DNA of 64,000 nt from Paraphoma chrysanthemicola. Taxonomy: Eukaryota; Ascomycota; Dothideomycetes; Pleosporales; Phaeosphaeriaceae. A program made the translations under genes and the position numbers. Below, one piece after another: positions 11,638 to 22,461 of this stretch; within the stretch, counting starts at the first letter, position 1, and every line of letters begins with the position of its first letter. The stretch spans positions 1,550,001 to 1,614,000 of the forward strand of contig JAGMWG010000008.1 of the NCBI GenBank assembly GCA_020744225.1, in the 5' to 3' direction. Below the pieces are notes generated by a model. That model saw only the letters and a program-made list of their open reading frames with translations, made no database searches and was not told the DNA's origin.

Positions 11638-13213
11638 TCATAGTTTAGGGTATCTCAGAGTCTCATAATCATCATCATCGTCCTCCTCATCCTCAATCCC
11701 CCTTAGCCTGCATGGTGCCACTGGTGTGATCGGACTCGTCAGAGTTGCTGTCGAAAACCTCCTGTCGCTGAGTGTTGGGCTACAAGGCGGCGAGTCCAGA
11801 TCCATACTTTTCCATTCCATACCTGCCTCCTTGCTCTCCACCAATGTCGGCGCGCTGCCCAAGCTCCCAACACTTCTGACAGTCTCTAGCACGTCACCCT
11901 TCTCACAGGTGTCGGACGCTTGATATCGATCCAGGCTGTTCCGTCTCGATCGTGGGAAGTATCTCGGCTTCTTGCGGAGGTCGCCAGTGGTAACAATTCG
12001 AGGTGGAAAGTCTGGTCGTTGTTTGTCTGTAACTGAAATGTCTCCTCCGGATCGCGTTGCCAGACTGGAGGAAAAATCGTCCTGAATGCAAGGAAGAATC
12101 TTCTTGACGACGCGGTTTCCTCGCGCGTACCGACTGAGGTCACTTGAACTCGAAGAATCCCATTGCCATTCCCCTCGAAACTCCCGCTCTCGTTCCATTG
12201 GTGTGGCCTTGGTTCGAAAATTAAATACCCAGCGCGTGACAAGACCGCGCAGGATGGGGATATTGGCTACGATGATCGCGACGTTGTTCTCGATGTGATT
12301 GATACAGTAGTCGATAGGGTATGTCCAGTCCGGTTTGTAGAGAGAGTACAGGCGATCGCGGTAAGATAGGTAGATTTTGGCGGCTCCAATTCCGGTTACG
12401 GCAAGACTGCAGGTGAAGACTGCCAACACCACCAAGCGTGATCGAAGTCGTGCGCTCATCATTCTCCGAACGATGATGAAAGGGATCGGGAGAATCAGAA
12501 GGTCGGTAAGAAGGTTGGCGCATGTAACCCAGATGAGCATCTCGCCCATCTTGTGCCGCCCCATGCAGTGTAGGTTGCCGAAAGTGCGAGGTTTCCAGGT
12601 GTTGCCAGTCTGTGGTGGACAAGTGAAAATATAGAGGAACCAGGGTATCAATGCGCTTCCTATTGTCAAGATGAGAATAGCATATAGTACGCGCTTGAGC
12701 CATTCGATGACGGATCCAGCTCGTAGGAGGAGTAGGATGATGGATGCTTTAACGAGGGGCAATATTGGGATATTGAGAAGGTTGAATGCCATGTTGACCT
12801 GGCCATGTTAGTAGGTAGTTTGCATGTCACGCTTTTGAGGTGCGTACAGCGTAGTACTCGTCATAGTTCGGCTCCAGCTCGTTCCATGGCACCTGCCATA
12901 CATGGATACCAACGTGCCACATCTTGACATCTAAACATGGTAAGCTATTGACATCACAAGCGTGACTGGATGACTGACGTTTGTGAGAAGGTCCAATAAG
13001 AGCTAGCGATAGTAGCAGTGGTACGATGATTAGCCAGTCATCTGGAGACGTTGTCAGTAAAATCGCACACATCGTTCGGCATTACATACCCCAGCTTAGT
13101 CGTAGGTTCAGTTTCCGCCGTGTGTATATCCTCAGGATGACGAAAACAGAGGCCAGCAATGGGGTACCATAGATCACCCCCAAGCAGGTGAGTTGAAGAG
13201 GATAGGTAGGCAT
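11638..13213 (-). CDS. Rhodopsin-like fungal integral membrane protein
   Basis: Four exons, 13090-13213, 12979-13041, 12848-12930 and 11638-12798, with three introns of 48-49 bases (branch CTACTAAC in the third); product 476 residues. It fits the fungal rhodopsin-like family seen in many Pezizomycotina (related to PTH11-type proteins, without the CFEM domain): an N-terminal helix ending in RIYTRRKLNLRLSWDDW, then further helices, with conserved HVW..P in the loop and KASIILLLLR, HCMG and NLLTDLLILPIPF. About seven membrane segments cover residues 1-285. A long cytoplasmic tail (about 285-476) is rich in Ser, Arg and Asp/Glu and ends in an acidic run EDEEDDDDDYETLRYPKL. The start at 13213 places the first helix at once; an upstream Met at 13291 is possible. 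Ligand and role are unknown; surface sensing is a guess. Confidence 0.82.
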
Positions 13214-15407
13214 CTTGACGACTTGCTGTCTGCTTCGAGAAGAAATCGCGGAAACCACATCGCAGGCTTCATGTGGGTGGGCACTTCTCATATAATTGGC
13301 AGGGACGACGTGCAGCGACCCCGGTCCTCAGTGTGTGCGGGCACGGACAGCCGGGCCTCAAGGTTGCCCCCGCATTATGTATATTAACATTTGCTGAACC
13401 GAATAGAGCATCATGTCCCTCTAATTCGCCCTGCGGGCTGATCATCCGCCGGTCGTATTCACGTGGACCTGCTTAACGGCACTACTATACAGCCTACTAT
13501 TCGACATACCCGTCATATCGTAGTGGAGGTGAGCTCGTTTCTCATGGTGCGACGAATCTGTTCTCGTTCGATCCACTTGCCTTCATCAAACCTCATACAT
13601 GGGAGTCGCACCGTGGAGCGGTCGACTTGCATCCGATGCCTTGGACCTGATCTTCTGTCCTGCGTTGACTGCGGGTACCACTGTGGTGGCTGTCAGAGAT
13701 GGGCGAGACGGCTGCTGCGCGGGCCTCGCCAATGCGAAGCGCGCCACTACACATCATCTCACGAAAGCAGCACGGAAGGCTTCGTGTCACCTCTTCTGCC
13801 CGGATTCTGGGTGGCGTGCCTGGTCACAGCGTCCCTGTTAACCGATCCCTGTGCAGCGAATCTTTGGCCGCCGCTTAAAGACCGTCAGCCAATGGCTAGC
13901 CATTAGCAAAGTGGCTTTTGAGGCAGCAAATAGAGTATTTGTGGAGATAGCGGAAGGCCATACGCCTCGCGCCATAAGTTCGATACCGTCAGGTGGAGTT
14001 CCCACCGAGGGGACGCATCAAGGATGACCGTTGAGACATCGTGGAAATTCCAGGATCGATGGTGTAGCCTGGTCCGTGTCTAGATCTGCAGGCGACGTTT
14101 CGAGCCAACGCACTCGGCGAACGATTGCATCGACTTAGCACAAAATACTCTCTCAACAACCTTCGGAGAGGCGGGCGTGATCCGGATCGTTCGCTTTGCA
14201 GACGGTTGTACTGGGCATGTACCCTTGGCTATGCAAAAGCTGTTAGAGAGGACCGCCATCTAGCCTCATTCAATAAAGAGACTGTCGGCGGATCGCACAT
14301 AACGAACATCTGCCGATGGTCGAAAGCCAATATAATTTCATTTGCAGTAATCCGGGGAAGATCTCCATTCGGGAAGTCATCTGGCTAACTGCTTAACGAG
14401 TCACCGAAGGGACCGAGTTTTCTACGAACTGCTTGATCCTGCGACAACTGACACTCCCATGAAGTTTGGTATAAGAGCCCGATGCATTCGTATCGGGTTT
14501 GCCTCTAGGGGAAACTGCAGATATGCATGGTGCTCAGACCTCATACTACAGGTGTCGCATGTGAGCGCTGATGATGACATCGCACAGGTTTGGCACGGCT
14601 TGGACGAGTTTGCTCAAGCTGGAGATAATGCGGACTGATCCAGGCGCATTGCGAGGTTAAGATGATGGCGGCTTATCGCGCGGCGTGAGGCTGAAGTCGC
14701 TCCGTGACAAGCTTGCTGGATCAAGGTGAAGGACGGCATGGATGAGAGGCATCGCCCGCTGAAGAGCAAGCGTGTCGCTGCGGCGGCTAGAGCACACTAA
14801 AAATTCGCGCAGACGTGAAATGTAAGAAGGACTTAATCAGTAACGCAGGAAAGCGGTCGCGCACAGGGCGGTACCGCGAGGTGCTGTATCGATAAGCACA
14901 CTTCGCGTAGCGCAGCTTGCTCCGTGCGAAGTAACTCCTGCGGCCGTCCACTTCAACGACATGACTTTTGGCAATCTTCACGACCCCTTTCGTCCTGAGT
15001 TGGAACGACTCCTGGTTTGTGCCACCATGGTGACTCTCTACAGCGGCCTGCACATTCCAGAAGCCAGATCTCGTGGTCTATATCAGACCATCGACGGTCA
15101 ATGATTGAATGCGCATGTGTAAGCTGGTGAAAGTGCAACTCTGAAAGGTCTGCACCATGTTTAACAAGGCGCGCAAAGTCTCGAATTTGCTGTCATGCAA
15201 GGCTGTTCTTGTGGTGGCGCACTGCAGTCCACAGCCTCAATCGCACTGCCCCCGCGCTGCCTTACTACGTAAAGCACGCATTATCTCTGGTCACCTCGCG
15301 CCATCGATACGTCTCAGCAACCATGATCTAGGAGTCTCAGGAGAATCACTGCTGGGCGACATGACTTTGCGTTGTTCTCACACGAGCACTTAACGTCAAT
15401 CTCCACG
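13214..15407. other. Long intergenic stretch
   Basis: About 2.2 kb between divergent genes (rhodopsin-like, minus; HET, plus). Frames of 60-147 codons overlap on both strands without any domain. No supported gene or repeat. Confidence 0.4.
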
Positions 15408-16955
15408 ATGTCAGAAGACTCCACGAATGAGCAAAGCCGGACGCCTTTCCAACACACTCCTCTGGATCTCTCATCATCTTCCATTCGACTGATTGAGATT
15501 CTGCCGTGCTCACCACCGCACCCTATTCGCTGCAGAATCAGACATGCCACGACCGATGACGACTATGCCTGTCTCTCATATGTCTGGGGCCCTGCAGAGG
15601 ACCAGTGTACAATACTGGTTGACGAAAAGCCATTCTTGGTGCGTCGTAATCTCTGGAGCTTTCTAGAATTTCTGAGCACTAGATTACTGGAAGATTACAC
15701 GAACGCAATCGGCATCAAAACTGAACCACATCTTGCTGGGTCCCGTAGTCTTGGATGGCCCTTGTTCTGGATTGATGCCATCTCCATTGACCAGACCGAT
15801 GTCGTCGAACGAAGTCATCAGGTACAGCAGATGGGAAGCATATATCGAAGCGCCCAGCATGTACTTGGGTGGCTGGGCGACGAAATCGAAGTCGAGAATC
15901 TGTTCAGAGCCATCAAGCTCGTCCCAGGTTATCCATTCACAATCAGCGCCATGGAAAGCTTCGTTGGCAATACGTACTGGCAGCGTGCATGGATCACTCA
16001 GGAGATTGTGTCGAGTAAAGAGTTCTTCTTCGTTGCTGGAACAGAGGCGCTCGACATAGACTTCCTTACGGAGGCCATACAAAGCATCATATCGAAGCTC
16101 GTCGAAACCTGGCACCGGGTATCTTGGCAGCCTGCACTTACCATCCGCCGACGCCGCGAATATCCGACACTTATGGAAAATCTGTGGAACTTTCAGCTGA
16201 AAAACTGCTTTGATCCACGAGACAAGGTTTATTCGCTAATTGCGATATCGAGAGACAGTGCGGACATCATTGTCGATTATGACATTCCTTTAAGGAACTT
16301 GACTCGGAGTATTTTCCGCCGCGAACCGGACTTCTGTCTCTGTCAAGCGAATATGGTCATTCGGTCGTTGCAATTTAGCAGATGGGAAGCTGCTCTCCTT
16401 GAAGCGAAGTCTTTTGCTCAGATCCAGGCATATACACGGACATGGGACTACGGCCCTAAGTGCAGGTGTTGCCCTAGCGAAATCCACTGGGGATTTCCCG
16501 ACTCTTTACTGCCAACCGGAACGTCTCTGCAGCGCTTCTATTATTATTGTTTCAACTGCGATCATTCTTCCCATCCACGCACTTACCTCCATTCACTGCA
16601 TGGTCACCTACTTCTAGCGCGAGGAGGGGTCATGCTTGGGGGCAATGTTAAAGACTCCGTGGTGTGGTGGACGAGGCTTGAGAGCCGATTCGATTTGCCT
16701 GCGGACGTGAATCACTTGCTGAAATGGCACGAAGCCACAAGTACTTTTGCGCCTGTGGGTTGGGATCCAGACATAGTCTCTGATAAAGTGACAGTGCAAA
16801 TATCGTTTCTTGGCTTTTATTCCATCGCCATCATGGCCAATGGGCTTGGAACCAAGAGACAAGACATATTTCGGATATTCGAAGAAGAGGAGCAATTGCA
16901 ACTCTTGCGCGCCGATGCAGAGGACGAGGAGAATCCGAGGTGGAAATTCTTGTAG
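15408..16955 (+). CDS. HET-domain protein with C-terminal Cys cluster
   Basis: Single exon, 515 residues from ATG 15408 (MSEDSTNEQS). The HET domain spans about residues 20-210. It shows the three usual blocks: YACLSYVWG, the FWIDAISIDQ block followed by RSHQVQQMGSIYRSA, and YWQRAWITQEI. DPRDKVYSLIAIS, a usual phrase downstream of HET domains, follows near 285. HET proteins act in heterokaryon incompatibility and cell death in filamentous ascomycetes. After residue 340 there is a cysteine cluster, CRCC at 352-355 and CFNCDH at 381-386, which could bind zinc; I do not know this as a standard HET partner domain. Most HET proteins are of unknown specificity, and that is so here. Confidence 0.85.
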   Translation: MSEDSTNEQSRTPFQHTPLDLSSSSIRLIEILPCSPPHPIRCRIRHATTDDDYACLSYVWGPAEDQCTILVDEKPFLVRRNLWSFLEFLSTRLLEDYTNAIGIKTEPHLAGSRSLGWPLFWIDAISIDQTDVVERSHQVQQMGSIYRSAQHVLGWLGDEIEVENLFRAIKLVPGYPFTISAMESFVGNTYWQRAWITQEIVSSKEFFFVAGTEALDIDFLTEAIQSIISKLVETWHRVSWQPALTIRRRREYPTLMENLWNFQLKNCFDPRDKVYSLIAISRDSADIIVDYDIPLRNLTRSIFRREPDFCLCQANMVIRSLQFSRWEAALLEAKSFAQIQAYTRTWDYGPKCRCCPSEIHWGFPDSLLPTGTSLQRFYYYCFNCDHSSHPRTYLHSLHGHLLLARGGVMLGGNVKDSVVWWTRLESRFDLPADVNHLLKWHEATSTFAPVGWDPDIVSDKVTVQISFLGFYSIAIMANGLGTKRQDIFRIFEEEEQLQLLRADAEDEENPRWKFL

Positions 16956-17632
16956 CCCGCTGCAGTTCACGGGAGATGTTCGAAGCTTAGCATTGCGACT
17001 TAGTCCAGCAAGTCTTCGATCAACGCCAAAAGAAACAATCTTCTAAGACCATGCAATGCCCATAGACTATGCCAAAAATTAAATATGCCAGTTCGAATAG
17101 AAGACATGGCACTTCCAACATTGGTTTGCATCGCTGCGCCAAGTCGCTCAAGAAGATTTCATTCGTTCAAGACGCATTCCACAAACTGGAGACTTCATTG
17201 CTCGCCTATCGACGCGCACCAATGAACGTTTGTACACTCAGCTATAAGGTGCTACGCTTGTAAATGCTTACAGCAAAAACAAGCGAACCATCGCGACTCT
17301 TGGAGACTTCTTCTCAATAGAGCATGGCCAATGGTTTAGGTCGTTGTACCAGCGCGGTGGTTAAATACAAAGCGCGTAATACATATCGGTCACCGTTCCT
17401 ATGAACTTTAATTGCAATCGCCATACAATCTTATAACTCTTGCGTCTCAAATTCGTCTTTGGAAGTCTTAAAGGTATGTATGATTGTCTTCTTCCTAACC
17501 TGTAGATGTCACCCATCTTTCTAACTTTCTACCTTGCTCGTACACAATGCAACGAGCTCCAGTCCACATGATTCCACATTAGATCCACCAGATCTTGATC
17601 AAGTCCCCAACTCCAACCTCCGTCTACATGCG
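16956..17632. other. Convergent 3' region
   Basis: Holds the 3' ends of the HET gene (plus) and the SGNH/FG-GAP gene (minus). No coding signal seen; relatively A/T-rich around 17280-17500. Confidence 0.5.
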
Positions 17633-20600
17633 CTACATCTCCTTGGGCGGCACAGGCAACTCTGGATCCCTCACCGGCCCATCATCAGGCGCACCGCCTC
17701 CCACGCCGCCGCCTCCTCCACCACCATTAACGCACTCCCCGTCATTGAACCATGTATCCGCTATGCCCGTCCTCGGATACACGACGTGCACATCTGCCCT
17801 GCCCGACTTGCCCAGCTTCGGGAAATGCAGATTCGCGCCGCGTTCGAGATTTTCTGGGAAGATGGATGGCTGGAACGACCAAGTGAGTGCGAAGTCAGTG
17901 GGGTTGGTAGAGTTGGATGTGTTTATCCATGTGGTTATTGTGCCGGTGTGGGCGTTGACATGTCTGAGGTTTGTCAGTGAGAGTTTATGTAAGGTGGTTG
18001 GAGGGCTATGTACAAAAGATCAGCTCGGCTGTTGCCGGTGACGTCTGCCCAGCGAAGTTCGGCGCGAAAGAAGGTGGTGTTGGACTCGATCTCGATGGGA
18101 GTGGAATGTGGGAGCTGACGGAGACCGGAAGGCGTGTTGAGGTAGGTCTCAAAAGTGCCAGAGGGAGATGTGCAGATATACTGTCAAGCGGTTAGAAGGT
18201 ATACTTAAGGGAGGTTTGGGGTGAAGTTGCTTACATCGACACGTTTGTCGCCATCTAAATCAGCAAAGCGGACGGCTAGATCGTATAGACTACCTTGGGC
18301 ATCGGACTGTCCGCAGGCGCTGATATCTACGACGCGAATCGGTTTGGCGAAGGTTGGGACAGCGGCGCCTTTCTTGTACGTGTTGCGCCACACATCGACG
18401 TTGCCAGTCTCGCGGTCGACAGAGAGGATGTCGCAAAGACCATCGCCATCCCAGTCGCCAATATGGAGGTACTTGCGATCACGGCGGGTGTCCAGGATCT
18501 GACCGTGGCTTTTCCATTTAGGCGGAGTCTGGATATTCCTGGAGGTGTGTTAGCAGACTACTGATTGCAAACATGTAGTACAGAAAGACACTCGGAAAAT
18601 GTTGGGCTCGAAGTAAAGAGACAGTTGGTGGACTGGTCTTACTCAAACAACTCGATCTTGCCATCGCTTGATACCCACAAGTAGCTTTTTGCGTCAGTAG
18701 GAGAGGCTAAAAGCTTTACAGTGAACTCACTCATCATAGCCGCGGCCATACATGTCGCAATATCGCACTCCATCGCCTCGGACCTGCGTATCACCATGAC
18801 CTGTATTGCGGTAGAAATGAAAAACGAAGTCCGGAGTGTCGGCGACCCGCTCAAGATGAACAACGTCCTGGCGACCAGAACCAAAGATCCTTCCAAAGAG
18901 GATGTTATCACGACTCACTTTGTCACCAACTGGCCAGCTATCCTTCTGAATCGAGCGGTCGTCCCAGTGGGGTTTCAATCCTTTCCCGTCGCTGCGATCA
19001 CCGCGTTGATTGATGCGAATCTCAGAGGTGGCGTTTTCGTGGATGTAGATCCAGTCAGCTCGACCATCGCCGTTGATGTCGATGAAGCGTGTGCCAGCGG
19101 GGTCGAGAGCCGGATTGGTGTCCAATGTTCTTCCACCGCCAGCCAGAAGCATACCCTGCCAGAAGCCACCATATTTCCCTGTTGGTGCGTCGCCAGTACC
19201 ACCGTTGCGCCAGCAAGAGGTTCCGTTTGACTCCACAGTGCAAAAGTCCAGCCGGCCATCGCCGTCGATATCGGCAAGCCGAACTTTGGATTGTGAGGTT
19301 TTCCCGTCTCTAATTGCTCCAATGAACTCGAATTGGGGCGGATCTCCGCCACGATTAAGGGAGACGTGCGGAATACCATCAGCATCAACGCAAATAAAGT
19401 CGTCGAGATGGTCACCATTGACGTCGCCCCATCTGACTCCTGAGGATGTACAAGCCTGCCCGACTTCGAAAGTCGTCGGTGTTGTGTAGTAGTAACCATC
19501 GCCACGATTGCGATAGAACGATAGGAAAGGAAGATTGGTCCCCTTGCGATCTTCTGGATCAAGGACAAGAATGAGTTCGTCTCGGACTTGCTTCTCGTTG
19601 CTCAAAGACCCAAGCGTCGCAAAGTGGAAGTGCCCGAGGAGTGAGCGGGGAGTAGAACTGCTGTACTTGAAGTCTTTACTGCTCTCGAGGGTCGAGGAGT
19701 AGATGAAGTCTCCGTCATCTCGGCCGCTGCCCTGCTGAGTCCTGACAGGACCACGGAAACTCTTTGCGCTTGGGTAACACTCGAATACAGGAGGAGCAAT
19801 CGCCGGAGGTAGTGTGAGCCAGTGCTTGGCTTCGACTCTCGTGAAGGCGTCGAAAAAGATCGCGGCCATCTTCTTGTAGCCTGCGTTATTGAAGTGCGTC
19901 GAGTCACTGTAGTCGTCGGGTGTGAACCATGTACTATACATCTCGGCGCTCTCTATTTTGCGACCACGATCCTGGAGTTCCTGGACCAGTTCCCGATATC
20001 CAGTATTGGCAGTCCGTATATAGGGGTTCAATCCATCGTCGCGTGTTGGTGTGAGTGTCGCGAGGATGATAGCCACACCATCGCTCTCTGTGAAGAGCCG
20101 CTCGATCAGAGTCCTCATGCGACCCTTCGTAGCTCGCGCATACTCCATGTCGTTGGTACCCCTAGCTTCGACGCAATCATTAGTCCCGAGTAAGATTGTG
20201 ACCAGGTTTGGCTTTTGTGTCGTCAATGTTTTGAGCATATTCGTAGCGACTTGATCAACCTTGAGGCCGGGGTAGCCCTCGTGTTGTCGATCGATAAAGG
20301 CACCATTAGCACGCGCCCCAACCATTTCCACAGGATATCCGCGATATCCAAGCTCGTCGCGCAAAGGCCGACGGTAGCCATCTTGGAGGTCCTCGGGTAT
20401 GCCTTTGTCTATGCCCTGTGTGATAGAGGCACCGAGCGGCACTGAAGTGAACGGTTAGTTCTGCATTTCGATCCACCGGCGTGAATGTATCGTATACTGT
20501 GTGTTTGAGACAAGAACGAAGCTACTTACTCATGCGAATCAACGGCTTCCGCGCGGTTGAACCAGTTTTTGATGGCCCATTGACGATGTTGGAGAGGGTA

Positions 20601-20698
20601 ACCCCAGGAGCTGCGGTCTCGTCCGCTTCTATACTTAAGGCGAATAGCAGAAAGCACAGCGCGGTCATTAGACCGACAGTGGAGAGAAGGTGACGCAT
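17633..20698 (-). CDS. Secreted SGNH hydrolase with FG-GAP/VCBS repeats
   Basis: Six exons: 20530-20698, 18731-20441, 18643-18684, 18235-18538, 18014-18180 and 17633-17963, giving 907 residues; all junctions keep frame. Residues 1-25 form a signal peptide. Residues 57-245 are a GDSL/SGNH esterase: MPLGASITQG with Ser62, VGARANG with block II Gly, GTND with Asn144, and DSTHFNNAGY with Asp236 and His239, so the catalytic set is complete. The rest contains repeated Ca2+-binding FG-GAP/VCBS motifs of the form DxNGDxxxD or DxDGDGxxD (for example DVNGDHLDD, DIDGDGRLD, DINGDGRAD, DWDGDGLCD, DLDGDKRVD). The C-terminus is Gly-rich and then Asp/Pro-rich. The family is thought to act outside the cell on esters of carbohydrates, but the substrate is unknown. 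Introns 2-5 are 46-104 bases. Confidence 0.9.
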
Positions 20699-22461
20699 AT
20701 CAAGATCGTGAAATGGGTAGTGAGGTGGCAGTTGACGAAGAGATCAGGTTCGAGAGACTGAACATCACGGCGGAAGTTTCTTTGCAAAAAAATTGCGTTT
20801 TCGGTAGCAAACGCTGGCTGTGAAGTGAAAGTGCGCATGGTCGTCGGTAACTTTCGAATCCATAGGGCCTGGTCTATCAACCACAATCCGCATATTTCAG
20901 CTCTTGTGTATAAAGGAGATCCGTCACAGCCCAATTAAAGCGACCTGGTTCGCCATTGTCCACCTTCTTTGTGTTGGTGATGTACATTTGCAGAGGAGGC
21001 CACCGAGTCAGCCCACAACTGGCACAGCAGTTGGATCTCGGTACAGCCAGTATTGAGCGATTGCTCGCAGCAAGTTTCTTTAGAAATTAACCGGGCAGGC
21101 TACTCACCAGCACTAGGTGCATAACTGCGCTTTTGGCCTCAATTGTTGCAATAGCCCCAAGATTGTCACTTCTAAGGAGCATGGCCATCTTCAGGGCTCT
21201 TTCCTCCTCTCGTCCTTACTTTAGGATCGTCCGGGAATATACAGCCATCCGTAAAACGCACAAAGTGGAAAAGCCTGCACTCGATGGACCGGGCACCAAT
21301 GATGGCATGGCCTGGTGTCGGCAAGAATTGGTCACGTGAACAGGCGTTTGAATTTCTCGATCGGGCGTTCGGAACTTGGAGACGCGCCATGGACTCGAAG
21401 AAAACGGGCCGCTCTAGCGAGCTTCTCACAAATACATCTTGCTCTTTATCATTGCACCTGCAGCAATGATCGGCTGTTGCGGAAGGGATATAAGACCACG
21501 CCCGACTTGCCATTCGGAAGGTAGGGCACGCTCGTGTTCTCGTCGACCAAACTATCGCAAAAGCCCGCACGCAAGCAATCTACTGGTCATGGCGGCGCAC
21601 AGTCAGTCGTTGACGAGACGAAGCTGCAGATCCAAGGTAGCAGAGGAGGGAATGACGAAGCTGTGGCAGAAGACCGGGAGGGTGAGATCGATCGGGTACA
21701 AGAGGTTATTCCAGACTTTGTACACTTTTATGAAGACGCGGTACCTTGGTCAACCCCATGCAAGCCGGGGTGGGGGATACCCCAGGCAGACCTTCCGCCA
21801 TGGGCAGTCGATCGACGATGGTAGGCGACTGGCGCTAGGGCTGTATCGTTTGTTGCTTGTTTTAGTATCGCCGGCAGTAGGCGAGTTCAACAGTCCGCCG
21901 GCAGCGCGCTGCGGATAGTGGCGAGCGCTCAACAAGCAGACTTAGAACGAGGCCGATATGCAGAAGAAACCGTGGGCACCGAGATGCAGGATTCTGGGCC
22001 TGTTCACGCGCAACGTGAAACCTGGCGGAGGACGGCGCCATACTGCGGTGGGACACAAAGACGCCAGCCGATAAGCTTGTCCCGCTGCACGGTCGTCGCT
22101 TCCTATGACGGATGACGGTTGAACAATCCCATGGCGAGCTCCTGCACCTGCATGCATGCATGCAATCGCGGAAGCTACGAAGCACCATGCGCGCTACCCA
22201 AAAACTTCTGCGTGATGCTATCTCTCGACCTCTGCCATCGCATTACCTCAGACACTGAACCTCTGTAGCACTCGACACGCACATCCTCGCTGCTTTCGCA
22301 TACTTTTTCCTTGTCGCGCTATCATTCTTGGCTGTCTGATTACTTCATTGTTGTGCATACCCTGTGAGCCCACACCGACTCCCGCCGTTTGCGCCGTGCA
22401 GCACTCCTTCGGCTTGTGCTCATAGCTGTCAATCAATCCGCCGTCAAGGCAAGCAGTCACC
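20699..22461. other. Divergent promoter region, 1.8 kb
   Basis: Lies between the starts of the SGNH/FG-GAP gene (minus) and the GH63-like gene (plus). Overlapping frames at 21133-22188 on both strands show no domain. A GCATGCATGCATGCAA run occurs near 22150. No supported gene. Confidence 0.45.

Noticed and set aside
13463..13906. 147-codon plus-strand frame
   Set aside because: Overlaps two frames on the other strands and shows no domain or start context.
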